From: Roridomyces roridus
Taxonomy: Eukaryota > Basidiomycota > Agaricomycetes > Agaricales > Mycenaceae
Assembly (NCBI GenBank): GCA_029378245.1
Contig: JARKIF010000043.1
Coordinates: 62,001-126,000 of the forward strand
DNA length: 64,000 nucleotides
Reading direction: 5' to 3'
Each line of letters begins with the position of its first letter. The stretch's first letter is position 1. The notes below the pieces were generated by a model, which saw only the letters and a program-made list of their open reading frames with translations, did no database searches and was not told the origin of the DNA. Of the stretch, positions 35,882 to 46,814 are shown one piece after another. The translations under genes and the position numbers were made by a program.

Positions 35882-36792
35882 TTAACACACCGCTACGCTG
35901 GCCACCGACTCCCGAACTTGCAATTGCTTGTTCTCCTCGTTGACGACTCGTTGGTAGGCTGCGTATAGCGCTTTGAGAATGCGCAGGTCTGGTAAGAGAT
36001 GAGACGACAAGTACGTTGTTGAAGAGGCATACAGACCAGCGGGCTCCTCGGCGTCATCCTTGATGGATTGCTTGCCAAGTGGCGCCGAGAGTGTAGGCTT
36101 GGCCTTTCTCAACTTGGGTGCCCCTTGTCGTCTCTCACTAGAGAATGCAAGGTGAATGAAGATGATAATACGACTAACCAGAGCTTACAACTCGTCACGC
36201 GCCTCGATCCCAGCTTGCACCAAGGGTACCCACAGGTTGATTAAGAACGCACAGACGTCCTCGATGTTCGGGGTGTCCAGTCCGAGAGCACCGATGTAGA
36301 CGTGAAATGGATTGAGGCCGGAGAGACTGGAGCGGATTTGAGCTTTGAAAACGTGAGTCAGGATCGTGTTGATGACTTTGGCCGATAGAATCGCAGACTT
36401 GAATGTCTTGAGAGTAAAGCTTGATTTTGATAATGGACAAGGTGCTCGAAGAAGCTCACCTGGTAGAAGCCTCCACCGCATCCTCCCGCTTCAGAGAATG
36501 CCGTCCAGAGGCTGGATTGAATTGTATTCAACCTTGAAATTGCTCATCACAACAAACTCGAGATGAGTGGACACTGCGCACCTTGGAACCAAAGTGACTC
36601 TCGGACTTGCTCAGATGGCGAGGTCACCAGTTCCCAAGTCTCTTCGCCCCGAATCCAGCGCGCCGTAGTAGGGCGGAGTCCCTGCTCCAGGAACCGGTAA
36701 ATAGAGTCGCATAGATGCTGTTGGAGGGACATGAGAGAGGCCAAGCGCTGCGCGATGTTGTTGTACGAAGCAACAAAAATTTGATCGTCCAA
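35882..36792 (-). CDS. RNase III-fold family protein, copy C
   Basis: The minus-strand exons contain SLMSLQQHLCDSIYRFLEQG, then TLKTFKSAILSAKVINTILT, LSGLNPFHVYIGALGLD and LINLWVPLVQAGIEARDE, followed by an intron (GTAAGCTCTGG) at the same position as in copies B and D. The next exon reads RKAKPTLSAPLGKQ to VASVAVC, with a stop at 35882. At the catalytic D-x-x-E site of ribonuclease III the copy has N-P-F-H. The true start is unresolved; the frame at 36792 begins with TTG and an upstream exon near 36.85 kb is probable. It lies in tandem, same strand, just downstream of copy D. Confidence 0.5.
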
Positions 36793-36923
36793 ACAATTAA
36801 CACCACCACGAAAACTGGCCTGGTCTTGCTTGCTTCTGAGGTCTCAATGAAAAGGTAAAGCTCCAATAGTATTCAATCAACTCTTAGAATGAGTTCACAG
36901 AATCTACTCGAGGATGTCGCGTA

Positions 36924-37866
36924 TCACTCGCTTGGCTGTCGATCCCCCGCATTTTGAAGGAAACAGATTATTTCCCCTATACTACTTGCACCGACGTGTC
37001 TCGACGCGTCAATTAGCATTGGCCAAAGAGACGCATGACTTCCAGCCGCCCATGGAAGGAAGAAAGGGCAGTTGACGCGTCTTGAATGTCCCTCTTTGAG
37101 ATGAGATTGCAGGTTTGAAGAAATTGATTCATCTTCGACTAGTGTTCGTGGATAACAGAGTGGATAAAAGCTGACCAGGGATGATACATGTACAGAAATT
37201 GCAGGGGAGGACAGAGATTCGAGGCTCATGATACAGTACGAGAAAGGTGGCTGGATATTGGCTCGATAAGGTAGGTCGTCTGAAAGGCATTCTAGAAAGG
37301 ATTATTGGTGTAGGAAACTATTGAAATGCTCAGTATGAGGACTTGAGCGCAGAATTGGCCCGCGCAATGAAGCAACGTGCACCAAGAGAACAAGGCGTAC
37401 CTCGAGACAGTTTCACAATCGTTGTACATCCTCCTCCGAGTCCGTCGAATCTGGATCGCAAGGGTTGTTTGAGAAAGTAGACTGAGAACGAAAGGAAAAT
37501 GTACATCGGACATCTTGACGGCGAGATTCTTCCTTCAGCCTCTCAGCATCGGGACTACAATGGGGTGAGCAAAGGGCTGCGAGAGAGGGACGCCAGCTTA
37601 CTGCTCGTTCCACGCCACAAGGCCCACTTCAATGATGGGTTTGAAAAGCGCAGTAACAAAGGGTATAACTGGGTCGTGGCCGCCGTGTTCGCTAGTGAGA
37701 GCACCGAGGAAGGTGGAGAACGCGTAGTGGTAGGGCTTCTTCTCCTTGTGAAGGCCAACACCGAGAGCCTCCTCGCAGTCCGTGCATCTCCGAGCTTATG
37801 CGAAAGGGCGAGTGGAATAAAGTCGAGCATGCGCTCCGTAACACTATGGTGCATGTCGAGAGACAT
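36924..37866 (-). pseudogene. RNase III-fold family gene, copy D, internally deleted
   Basis: The ATG at 37866 starts MSLDMHHSVTERMLDFIPLA, clearly the same exon as in copy B (MSVDMQHSITERMLDFITLA). The text then jumps within about 20 codons, in another frame, to DCEEALGVGLHKEKKPYHYA, FSTFLGAL and LFKPIIEVGLVAWNEQ, so the region corresponding to two exons of copy B is missing and the frame is shifted. The following intron (GTAAGCTGGCG) and exon (PDAERLKEESRRQ) match copy B, as does VEDESISSNL near 37140. It is a deletion derivative in inverted orientation relative to copy B. Confidence 0.6.
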
Positions 37867-38258
37867 TGAATGAAGGTGATGACGGCGGGAGGCAAGAAAA
37901 GCGATCACTCGAAAGTTGGAATCTTAAAGACCTCAGTATATAAAGAAAGGCAGAGAGCGAGAACAAATTCTTATTCTAGCGAGTCGCCCGGTTGGTACAA
38001 TACATTTTTTACGGAGGACTTAAAGTCATTGGGTGGGATATGTAATGCAAGGATTCCGAGGAAAGGCGAGGAGAATTTGTCATGCAGAACAATAGGTACT
38101 ATCGGCAGGTAGTCGCAGGATGTAATTGTTTCAATCTCAGTGACGAATTGAAAACATGAAATGAAAGACAGACGTTTCGCGAGCTCCAAAGCGCCCTTAC
38201 GCGTCACGCCGCCAGTTATCGCCTTCCATCACGCACCCTGCATTCCAGTTAGCGAGAT

Positions 38259-39152
38259 TCAACGCAAGTTTGAGACCACACACCCGAAACCTCCCCAGAG
38301 CGCGCTTCTCAATGAATTGCTCCGCTCTAAACCACTGGTCATGGCCTGACTGCACTCCAAGTTGACGTTGTCGGTCGGCGCCAAGCGATATACGACAAAA
38401 CGAGGATCCTTGGTGAGCCGCTTGAGGTCCGCGATGGGCTTTTTTCCTCGGTCGATATACAAAAGAACCTGGAGGACGGGACAATACTCCAAAAGAACGG
38501 GAAATGCCACGGGGAATTGAGGAGACGTGAAAGAAATATGGGTCAAACAGGGCAACGAGCAGGCCGAGGCGAACATTTGGGCAATCTCGTTGGTTCGGAG
38601 AGTGTCCTCGCTAACCTCCATGACGTCCAAATGCGTCAATGAAGTAAAACGGCGAAGAATGGCGGGGACGGGGAAGCCGATGTAAAGTCTTTTGAGCAAG
38701 TTGGGGCGAAGGGAGGAGATGTCGAGGATGTCGGAACCATACCCGCTGCGGCGCAGCCACACGTTCTCGAGGGGAGGCAAAGTGGCAAGAAGGCGGTCGT
38801 AATCGTCGCAGTCGGCGATGCGAATGTTTCTGACATATTGGAGCCAGCTAGGCTTGGATTGAATGCGGAGAAGGAAGGACTCCACGGTAGAGCTGAAAGA
38901 AGGATGGCGGACTGCTGCTGCCCGTGGAATTGGAACGTCTCCGAATCTGAGAGTCTGGTACAGGAAAGGCTCGAGCCTGGAAAGGTCAATCCTTGCGAGT
39001 CGCCGAGGAAAGGACGCGACAAACCAAATCTTGACGCGACGGGCGACTAGGATGAGATTGGGAATGGCACCAGGGCACAGAACGGCGCGTAGTTCGAATA
39101 TCGGCCTCTCTAGCTCGGGTGGGAGGACGGGGCTCGTGTCAGAGTCGGACAT
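38259..39152 (-). CDS. F-box/LRR-like protein (intact copy 2)
   Basis: A single exon of 297 residues with ATG at 39152. The start LPPELERPIFELRAVL and NLILVARRVKIWFVASF is the F-box-like opening common in Agaricomycete multigene families. It is followed by leucine-rich-repeat-like strands (FLLRIQSKPSWLQYVRNIRI; ILDISSLRPNLLKRLYIGFP; FTSLTHLDVMEVSEDTLRTN). Such proteins may serve as ubiquitin-ligase adaptors, but this is only family-level inference. The C-terminal tail after VVYRLAPTDN may be altered. A truncated copy lies at 25685-26146 in opposite orientation. Confidence 0.6.
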   Translation of the reverse strand: MSDSDTSPVLPPELERPIFELRAVLCPGAIPNLILVARRVKIWFVASFPRRLARIDLSRLEPFLYQTLRFGDVPIPRAAAVRHPSFSSTVESFLLRIQSKPSWLQYVRNIRIADCDDYDRLLATLPPLENVWLRRSGYGSDILDISSLRPNLLKRLYIGFPVPAILRRFTSLTHLDVMEVSEDTLRTNEIAQMFASACSLPCLTHISFTSPQFPVAFPVLLEYCPVLQVLLYIDRGKKPIADLKRLTKDPRFVVYRLAPTDNVNLECSQAMTSGLERSNSLRSALWGGFGCVVSNLR

Positions 39153-40563
39153 GGCTGGGATTGGAGAAGGCCGACGTCGTGGTCAAAAGAAAGTGATGCG
39201 TTGCACAAACACATAACAATTGACTACATGGCAATCTACGGAATCTCAGAAAGATGTAGAAATAAGAGGCCGACAGCGCGACATCTAAATTGAAAGGACC
39301 CAATGCATCTTATACTTCTCCGACCGTGTGATTACCCCACCAGCATCTTCCTCACCGTCGACCGTCGAGAAATTGATAGTCGCTGCGCTGGCCTCATTTC
39401 TTCGACCGAGTCGAGAGGGGAGCGGAATGTATCCAAGGCACCACATCTCGCGTTGCCCATGTAGCTTAGACCGGAGCCCAGTCTGTCCATGAAAGTGTCG
39501 TGTCTGTCGACAGCAACACTTTCGACACGACAGGCTGGACTCGAGCCTACATGTATCAGCAGGAACGGGGTGGCGGGGCGGAACGTGGAGCTCAGCACGG
39601 TTCTTGGGACAGTGTCCGTGAACTTCGAAGTGGTGCTATCACGCTCGCTGGAGTGGCTGTCCTTCGTGATTGACCTTCGTCATTGAATTGGAGGTGACGA
39701 CTTTCGGGGGCTTGCGAGGGGAGAAGAGGTTTACGGGATGTGGAGGGTGTCTGCCTCGCGAGACCTCCTGCGATGAACGAGTCGGAGAGCAACGGTAGGG
39801 CCACTGATCCCAATGACAAGAGCTCCGCACCCGGTGCAAGTACCCTCGATAGGCCGCATTCGCCGCGTTTAACGCCACGAGTACAACAAGTGCGTTTGCA
39901 CACTCTGCAAGTACATGAACCGTAGAGTCGCCGTGTTTCTCTACTTGTTGGTCAGACAAAGATCGTTGTTACAAGGAGGAAGTACACTTGCCTTGTGATG
40001 ATCATTCACGAGGCTCATGCGCGTTACTCGAGAAAGCCCGAGATCGGCTCAAACGGACCGTAAGCTGTCACTGACAGCAAAGTCGCTTTGCCTTGTCGGC
40101 CCTGAGCACCACCGTGAGCCTCAGAGCTATCGAGTCCGAAGAGCGATTGAAATACTCACTTATCACTCGCAAGACAGGGTGATTATCCTCAAATGGAGGA
40201 CGCCAGACCATCTCAGGCCTGTGCCGCTCCTGCCAGTTTGGAAAACTGCTTTCCGGTTTGGTCATTTTGTGCAGGGGGCGAAGTGAGGAGGTTTCGCTAG
40301 CGCCTCAGCCCCAGCACCTCCACGAGCCCAAATCTGATGAGTACGAGACATTGTACCAGTACCACCCAAACAGCGCGGGAGATAAGTCCGCACAAAGATG
40401 TCGAACTGGACATGGATGTCAACAGATGTCGGAATTGAAGAAACAGGACGTACGCTGGAGCACCGGAGCGACAAGGGGTCGAGCTGACGACCCAGCGTGT
40501 AACAAGCATAAGTCTGGCCAGGCGGTGACGGCGGCGGCAATCCAGGCCTTGAAACTTGAAGGC
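39153..40563. other. Region with one weak minus-strand gene candidate
   Basis: Minus-strand frames at 39959-39592 (GAELLSLGSVALPLLSDSF) and 39598-39332 (DRLGSGLSYMGNARCGALD) have coding-like composition and could be exons of one gene of about 600 bases, but no family is recognised. The stretch 40000-40563 up to the truncated LTR shows nothing definite. Confidence 0.3.
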
Positions 40564-40650
40564 GATGTATTCGTATTTCTTTTATTCACACTTCGGATCC
40601 CCTCTATCCAGGCTGAGCGCGTATCCTCAGTGTGCAGAGTTGCCCTTACA
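40564..40650 (+). repeat. Truncated 5' LTR of retrotransposon copy 2
   Basis: It matches the last 87 bases of the 5' LTR of copy 1, ending GAGTTGCCCTTACA at 40650. The following bases GTAGAAATCACTCTCC are the presumptive primer-binding region; I could not match them to a particular tRNA. Confidence 0.8.
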
Positions 40651-40793
40651 GTAGAAATCACTCTCCAACGGACTAACCCGTCAAGATTTCCGGCACGTAC
40701 TCCGCGCGCGTTGACGACTCCGACTCCGACGCGGCCGGAGACCCACCCTATCTTGACGCCCCTTCCGTTTCGAACTCCGAACCTCTCGACGTC

Positions 40794-41933
40794 ATGGACC
40801 AGCCACAGCCGAATGCTCCGGCCCCTGATCTCGAAGAATGTCTCGAAACCTTCGAACAACAAATTGGCGACCGCTTCGGTAGCATCGAAAATATTCTTCA
40901 GCGCCTTCTTGTACACCTTGACGGTCCTCCGGAGGACCACGTGCCGGAGGCTCCGGCGCCTCCCCCTCAGGCGCGAGAACCACCGCCCCATCTCGCCCCC
41001 GACGCGCGCCCCGCTCCGGTGCGTTTTGCTTCGGCCTTGTTCGGAGAGGGCATCCTCAGCTCCCGGTCGTTGCTCCGGCCGAACCCCCCTCCGAGCTTCG
41101 ACGGAGACCGCGCCGCAGGCCGGGCATTCCTTGACGCGTGCAAGTCGTACTACCGTCAAGTCCCGGAGCAGTTCAGCCCCGGTCCTGGCCTCCAGCCGTC
41201 GGAGGAGCGCGCTGTCCGCTTCGCGTTGGGCTACATGTCCACCGGCTCGGCACAGAAGTGGGCGGAGCGTGCACGGCGCCAGGACGTATTCCCCTTCCCC
41301 ACCTGGGTCCTTTTCCGCGCCCAGTTCGTGGAGCGTTTCGTCGAGGAGAACTCGGCTGAGCTTGCCCGCTGGAAGCTCGAGTCGAGCAAGTACCACATGT
41401 CCACCTCGGACGTGTACCTCTACACGGACGCTTTCGAGGATGCGTTCGAGGACGCGGGGTACACCGACCTGCTCCTCAAGGTCACCAAGTTCCGGCTCGG
41501 CCTCCGTCCGGACCTGAACGTCGCCATCACGACGAACACCCCTCCGGGTGAAAGTGCCTACCCGGAGTGGCGTGCGCGCGCGTTCCGGCAATACCAAGCG
41601 GTCCGGAACGCGCAAACCTTCCAGCAACCGGTTCGCCCCGCCGCTGCTGCTGCCCCTGTCCGACCGCGGCCGGCTGTAATGCCTTTTGTCCCTGCGGCGT
41701 TTCCGGCTCTGGCTCCGGCTCCGGCCCGACAGGCCCCCGCTCCTCGTGCCCCTGACGTCGTCCCGATGGACATCGACCGAACTCGTGCGCGCCCTGCCGG
41801 ACGCGCCTGCTACCGATGTGGCGCGCTTGGCCACATTGCCCGGGATTGTCCGAATGCCGTCGACATTCGGGCGGCCGCCCTCGACGCTTATCGAGCACCT
41901 CCGGGTCACCGCAACCGAGGTACCCGAGGCTGA
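40794..41933 (+). CDS. gag: Gag protein of chromovirus, copy 2
   Basis: It has 379 residues and appears identical in sequence and length to the gag of copy 1. It includes the capsid-like helical region and the CYRCGALGHIARDC zinc knuckle. Its TGA stop at 41931-41933 is followed in the same frame by GGA GGT TCG GGA and an open run into pol. Confidence 0.93.
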   Translation: MDQPQPNAPAPDLEECLETFEQQIGDRFGSIENILQRLLVHLDGPPEDHVPEAPAPPPQAREPPPHLAPDARPAPVRFASALFGEGILSSRSLLRPNPPPSFDGDRAAGRAFLDACKSYYRQVPEQFSPGPGLQPSEERAVRFALGYMSTGSAQKWAERARRQDVFPFPTWVLFRAQFVERFVEENSAELARWKLESSKYHMSTSDVYLYTDAFEDAFEDAGYTDLLLKVTKFRLGLRPDLNVAITTNTPPGESAYPEWRARAFRQYQAVRNAQTFQQPVRPAAAAAPVRPRPAVMPFVPAAFPALAPAPARQAPAPRAPDVVPMDIDRTRARPAGRACYRCGALGHIARDCPNAVDIRAAALDAYRAPPGHRNRGTRG

Positions 41934-41966
41934 GGAGGTTCGGGAGGATTTTGTGACCCACAACGA

Positions 41967-44900
41967 GTGATTGGTGCGCCCTCGTTGTCTAATCGTTTTG
42001 CTTGTTTGTATCCTGGCGATAATATATATGATTCCTCTTGCAAAACGACCGTCGCATCTCCCCCTGATCCCTCCGGAACCTCCGGAACCTCCGAACCCTC
42101 CGTCCCAGCCGGAGACCCTTCTCCGCCTCGGACCCGCCGTCGGACGTGGGAACGCCTGCTTCCAGACTCGTACGAGATCTGGGCCACCCCCGGCGCCAAC
42201 TCCCTCCACATTCCCCTGGAGATCGAGTCCACCCAGTCGGCATTTAAAATGTCCCTCCAAGGTCTCCTCGACTGCGGAGCGACGTCCGACTTCATCGATA
42301 GGGATCTGGTGCTTCGGCACAAGATTCCTACTCGGGAACTCCCCCGGCCGATTCCGGTCTTCAACGTCGACGGCACGCCGAACGAAGCGGGATCCATACG
42401 TCAGGTCGTCGACGTGGTGTTGCGCTACCAAGGTCACTCGGAGCGCATCCTCTTTGCGGTAACGTGTCTTGGCCGACAAAAACTCATCCTAGGTCACTCG
42501 TGGCTCCGGAAGCATAACCCGGAGGTGGACTGGGCCACGCAGTCGGTCAAGATGACCCGCTGCCCCGAGGCTTGTTCGGAGTGTCGCTCCGAAGTCAAGG
42601 CCGAGCGCCGCGAACTCCGGAGGCTTACCGGAATCCAGGCCGAACACCTCCGACGACTCCGGCTCGGCGATTTCCCGGACTCGGGTCCAGACGAAGAGGA
42701 CGACGATGCCGACGACCTCCTGGGTCTGCAGGAGTTTTGCGAGGACTCGGACGATGACGACGACTACTCTGAGATCGAAGAGGGCGACCGGATCCTTTAC
42801 ACCTCCTTCCTTCCCCCTCCGACGGAAGCCGAGATCCGAGCGAGCAGCTCCTTCTCTCAACGTCTCGCCGAGGGATACGCTCGCAATTCCGCACCCCCCA
42901 AGTCCGAACTACCTAAGTGGGCCCAGGAATTCGCGGATGTGTTCGCGGAGAAATCGTTTGACGCCCTTCCGGAGCGCCGCGCGTGGGACCACGTGATCGA
43001 GCTGGTTCCGGACAGCAAGTGCTATCCGATTGCTCCGGCGGAGCAGCGGGAGCTCGACAGCTTCATCGAGGAGAACCTCCGGTCTGGCCGGATTCGCCCC
43101 TCGAAGTCTCCGATGGCCTCTCCGGTTTTCTTTATCAAAAACAAGGACGGAGCGCTCCGGCTCATGCAGGACTATCGGGTTTTGAACGCGATGACTGTGA
43201 AGAACCGGTATCCCCTCCCGCTGATTGATGACCTAGTTAATCGTTTGAAGCACTGCCGGTTCTTCACCAAGCTCGACGTCCGCTGGGGGTTCAACAATGT
43301 CCGGATCAAAGAGGGCGACGAGTGGAAGGCTGCCTTCCGGACAAACCGGGGGCTCTTTGAGCCGCTGGTCATGTTTTTCGGCCTCACAAACTCTCCGGCG
43401 ACCTTCCAGATGATGATGAATGATATCTTCCAGGACCTCATTCTTTCGGGTGACGTTTACATCTACCTGGACGATATTCTCATCGCGCACTCAGACCTCG
43501 AGCGCCATCGTCGGATCACCGAGGAAGTCCTCCGGAGGCTCCGAGAACACAAGCTCTACCTCCGACTCGAGAAGTGCCAGTTCGAGGTCACGGAGATCGA
43601 GTATCTCGGCGTCATCATCTCCGACGGCACCGTCCGGATGGATCCGGCCAAGGTCGCGGGTGTCGCCGAGTGGCCGGAGCCGGAGAACCGGAAGGACGTC
43701 CAGCAGTTTTTAGGGTTCATCAACTTCTACCGCCGTTTCGTTCTTGGATTCTCCGGCATTGCGCGGCTGTTGTTCGACCTAACGAAGAAGGACACCCGGT
43801 GGACCTGGTCGGACCTGGCGGCCGCAGCTTTCCGGGCCCTCAAGGACGCGATCACCTCGGAGCCAGTCCTTATTCTTCCGGACCCGACTCAACCGTGGAG
43901 GTTGGAGGCCGACTCAAGCGAATTCGCCTCAGGGGCGGTCCTATCTCAACGAGAAGACCGCCCCGATGGGAAGTGGAGACCTGTTGCGCTTTTCTCGAAA
44001 TCGCTAACCAACGTTCAGCGCAACTACGAGATCCACGACAAGGAGATGCTGGCGATCATCCGCGCACTAGAGGAATGGCGACACTTCCTCGAAGGTGCGG
44101 AGCACCCTGTCGAGATCTGGACTGACCACAAGAACCTCGAGTATTTCCGCAAGGCCCAGCATCTCAACCGGAGACAAGCACGATGGTCCTTGTACTTGTC
44201 CCGGTTTGATTTCGCGCTTCACCACAAGCCCGGCTCTCAGATGGGGCGCGCAGACGCACTCTCTCGTCGTCCGGACCACGGGGTGTTCTCCGACAACGAG
44301 GACGTGACTTTGCTCCGGCCCGAGTTGTTCCACGTCCGGGCGACCGAGGGGGTTGTCATCTCCGGCCCGGGGGCCTCCGTCCTCCGGGACATCCGAGACG
44401 CGCTCCGGACGGCTCCGGACCTGGAAGACGCTGTGGCTCTTGCTGCCCGGGAGCTGCTCAAAGGTCGGTCGTCAGAATGGCACGTCTCTGACGGAATTCT
44501 GTACTTCCGAGGGCGGATAGTCGTCCCCCGAGACAAAGACCTTCGACGCCGTATCATCGAGCAGCACCACGACACTCGTGTCGCAGGGCATGCGGGGCGT
44601 TTCAAGACGCTGGAGCTCATTTCGCGGAACTACTGGTGGCCCCAGATGTCCCGGCACGTAGGAAGCTATGTCTCGACGTGCGACCTCTGCTGCCGGACCA
44701 AGGTGCTCCGGAAGCTTCCGGTCGGCGAGCTCCACCCGACGGAGATCCCTCCGGAGCGCTGGCACACTGTGTCGGTGGACTTTATAGTCAAACTCCCGGA
44801 GGCCCACGGGTACGACGCGGTCATGGTCGCGGTTGACGTCCTGGGTAAGCGAGCGCACTTCATGGAGTGCCACACCACTGTCGATGCCGTCGGAGCGGCC

Positions 44901-46157
44901 CGGCTGTATTACAAGAATGTGTGGCGTCACCATGGGGTGCAGCAACGGTACATCTCCGACCGGGGAACTCAATTCATCAGCGAGTTCACCCGCGAGCTCT
45001 TCCGGCTCATCGGAATGGAGATGGCCACGTCCACGGCGTATCACCCGCAGACCGACGGACAGACCGAGCGTGTCAACCAGGAGCTCGAGCAATATATTCG
45101 GATCTTCACTAATTACCTGCAGGACGACTGGGACGAACTCCTTCCGACCGCGGAGTTTGCCTACAACAGCCATCTCCACTCGTCCACGCAGCAAGTTCCG
45201 TTTATGACCGACTCCGGCCGCCTCCCTCGACTCGGGTTTGAGCCTACCGACCTCCGGTCCGACGTCGAGTCCGCTCAGGCATTCCGGGACCGGATCGCGC
45301 ACGGAGTCTCCGAAGCTCAAGCCGCGCTCGTTAAAGCCAAGGCGGAGCAGAAGCAGTACTACGACCGCCGCCGCCTTGCCGCTCCGGACATCAAAGTCGG
45401 AGACCGCGTCTGGCTCGATGCTTCGGACATCCGGACGACCCGCCCGTCTCCGAAACTGTCCCACAAGCGCCTTGGTCTGTTCAAGGTCATAAAGGTCGTC
45501 GGAAAGGGAGCCTTCAAGCTCGAGCTCCCCGCCAGTCTGTCCCGCCTACACCCCGTCTTTCCGGTCGTCAAACTCGAGCTCGCGGTCGGAGACCCGTTCC
45601 CAGGTCGACCACACCACGAGGAGCCCGGTCCGATCCTTCCGGACGCCGACTACGGACCGAACGAGTACGAGGTCGAGGAGATTTTGGACGCTAAGTTCCG
45701 GTATAATCATCTCAATTTCCGTGTTAAATGGAAAGGTTATAGCCACGACCACGACGAATGGGTCCGCCATGACCGGATATTCTCCGAGGGTCTAGTGGCG
45801 GATTTCTACTGCCGCTATCCGGACAAGCCCCGCGCCGACGTTCGTGCCTTGCGTCGGGACGCCGCAATCAAAGGGGGGGGTGATGTAAGGGGAACTCCCG
45901 TTCCGCACCCTCTCCGGTCCTCCGGTACCTCCGACGCCTCCGATCCGTCGGACCTCGGACCTCACCTCTCCCCCTCGGTCTCCACTCCCCTTCGCCCTCG
46001 CGCCTCTTCCACCGGCCTCGGTCCATCACCCTTCCCCGGATCATCGTTGTTCCGATCACGATGGGATACTGCATGCGACATCGCTCGCGCCGTATGCATC
46101 CATCAAAGATCCGCCTCCCGCCATGTGCTCCCGTCGGATAAGGATCGATCTAGATAA
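41967..46157 (+). CDS. pol: Pol polyprotein of chromovirus, copy 2
   Basis: It has about 1396 codons with the same domain order as copy 1: protease (DCGATSDF), reverse transcriptase (YIYLDDIL), RNase H (WTDHKNLEY), integrase (SDRGTQFIS ... [14 protein letters not shown]) and chromodomain ([14 protein letters not shown]). Five residues just before the RT (PANCK plus its neighbour boundary) are missing because of a 15-base deletion between short AAG repeats at about 43017; the frame is kept. The open frame actually begins at the codon after the gag TGA, and the conventional start at 41967 is a GTG, so expression by readthrough is likely. It ends inside the 3' LTR. Confidence 0.95.
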   Translation: MIGAPSLSNRFACLYPGDNIYDSSCKTTVASPPDPSGTSGTSEPSVPAGDPSPPRTRRRTWERLLPDSYEIWATPGANSLHIPLEIESTQSAFKMSLQGLLDCGATSDFIDRDLVLRHKIPTRELPRPIPVFNVDGTPNEAGSIRQVVDVVLRYQGHSERILFAVTCLGRQKLILGHSWLRKHNPEVDWATQSVKMTRCPEACSECRSEVKAERRELRRLTGIQAEHLRRLRLGDFPDSGPDEEDDDADDLLGLQEFCEDSDDDDDYSEIEEGDRILYTSFLPPPTEAEIRASSSFSQRLAEGYARNSAPPKSELPKWAQEFADVFAEKSFDALPERRAWDHVIELVPDSKCYPIAPAEQRELDSFIEENLRSGRIRPSKSPMASPVFFIKNKDGALRLMQDYRVLNAMTVKNRYPLPLIDDLVNRLKHCRFFTKLDVRWGFNNVRIKEGDEWKAAFRTNRGLFEPLVMFFGLTNSPATFQMMMNDIFQDLILSGDVYIYLDDILIAHSDLERHRRITEEVLRRLREHKLYLRLEKCQFEVTEIEYLGVIISDGTVRMDPAKVAGVAEWPEPENRKDVQQFLGFINFYRRFVLGFSGIARLLFDLTKKDTRWTWSDLAAAAFRALKDAITSEPVLILPDPTQPWRLEADSSEFASGAVLSQREDRPDGKWRPVALFSKSLTNVQRNYEIHDKEMLAIIRALEEWRHFLEGAEHPVEIWTDHKNLEYFRKAQHLNRRQARWSLYLSRFDFALHHKPGSQMGRADALSRRPDHGVFSDNEDVTLLRPELFHVRATEGVVISGPGASVLRDIRDALRTAPDLEDAVALAARELLKGRSSEWHVSDGILYFRGRIVVPRDKDLRRRIIEQHHDTRVAGHAGRFKTLELISRNYWWPQMSRHVGSYVSTCDLCCRTKVLRKLPVGELHPTEIPPERWHTVSVDFIVKLPEAHGYDAVMVAVDVLGKRAHFMECHTTVDAVGAARLYYKNVWRHHGVQQRYISDRGTQFISEFTRELFRLIGMEMATSTAYHPQTDGQTERVNQELEQYIRIFTNYLQDDWDELLPTAEFAYNSHLHSSTQQVPFMTDSGRLPRLGFEPTDLRSDVESAQAFRDRIAHGVSEAQAALVKAKAEQKQYYDRRRLAAPDIKVGDRVWLDASDIRTTRPSPKLSHKRLGLFKVIKVVGKGAFKLELPASLSRLHPVFPVVKLELAVGDPFPGRPHHEEPGPILPDADYGPNEYEVEEILDAKFRYNHLNFRVKWKGYSHDHDEWVRHDRIFSEGLVADFYCRYPDKPRADVRALRRDAAIKGGGDVRGTPVPHPLRSSGTSDASDPSDLGPHLSPSVSTPLRPRASSTGLGPSPFPGSSLFRSRWDTACDIARAVCIHQRSASRHVLPSDKDRSR

Positions 46158-46262
46158 GTATATAGGCCGTACCTGGGCAGAGGGTTCCTTAGAGTGATTT
46201 CTCTTCGGATCCCCTCTATCCAGGCTGAGCGCGTATCCTCAGTGTGCAGAGTTGCCCTTACA
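45884..46262 (+). repeat. 3' LTR of retrotransposon copy 2 (379 bp)
   Basis: It begins TGTAAGGGGAACTCCC and ends GAGTTGCCCTTACA. It is essentially identical to the 3' LTR of copy 1 at 13643-14021. Confidence 0.9.
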
Positions 46263-46655
46263 GGAAGAACTTACTCCTCCGACCTCAAGCCCGAGGCTCC
46301 ATTCCGTATTGAGTAGCAGAATATGCACAAATACCAGAAGTGCGTACCTCAAGCGCAATTCCAATATATCCATTGACATAACCGGCAAGGCGCGGCAGCC
46401 AGGTAACGACGAGCACTGTGGAACCAATTTTCCATCTGCTGCTTGACGACAAAAAAAAGCATTGGCCTGATGCACCTGCATTAGACGGCCACGAGTAAAA
46501 CAATAGACGACGGACGAACCATCCACAATGCGAGTTTTCCAGCAAACAAAGACCTTGACAAGCCCAGAGCAGATGGGACTAGTCGTCTCGTCAGATTAAC
46601 GCCAAAGTCCGAAAGCCAAAACGTACCTTGCGCGAGCAAATGGCCTTGCGGTATG
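46263..46655 (-). repeat. Flank shared with retrotransposon copy 1
   Basis: The reverse complement of 13250-13642 with few differences, starting immediately at the LTR edge and losing similarity near GCGGTAT at about 46655. It shows that the retrotransposon and neighbouring DNA were duplicated together. Confidence 0.75.
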
Positions 46656-46814
46656 CACCACTCCTTCCCCAACGTCCTGGAATACTCTGGCCTTGACCTC
46701 GCAAAGCACCTGCTCTCCCAATGCCGCCCAAGGGCCGGTTTTCAGGAGCAGAACGCCAAGCCACCTACAGACGGACGTGCGTCTCAAATCTTGTGCTCCT
46801 AGCTACTCTCTGAC

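Larger units (their letters stand above)
40564..46262 (+). mobile_element. Ty3/Gypsy chromovirus LTR retrotransposon, copy 2
   Basis: Plus-strand copy with gag (40794-41933), pol (41967-46157) and a complete 379-bp 3' LTR. Only the last 87 bp of the 5' LTR are present, starting exactly at the extra GATGTATTCG segment that copy 1 carries inside its 5' LTR. Apart from a 15-base deletion and a few substitutions the two elements are the same. A purine tract (AAAGGGGGGGG) precedes the 3' LTR. Without a full 5' LTR this copy may lack its own promoter, but it could still be recombined or expressed from outside. Confidence 0.95.
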
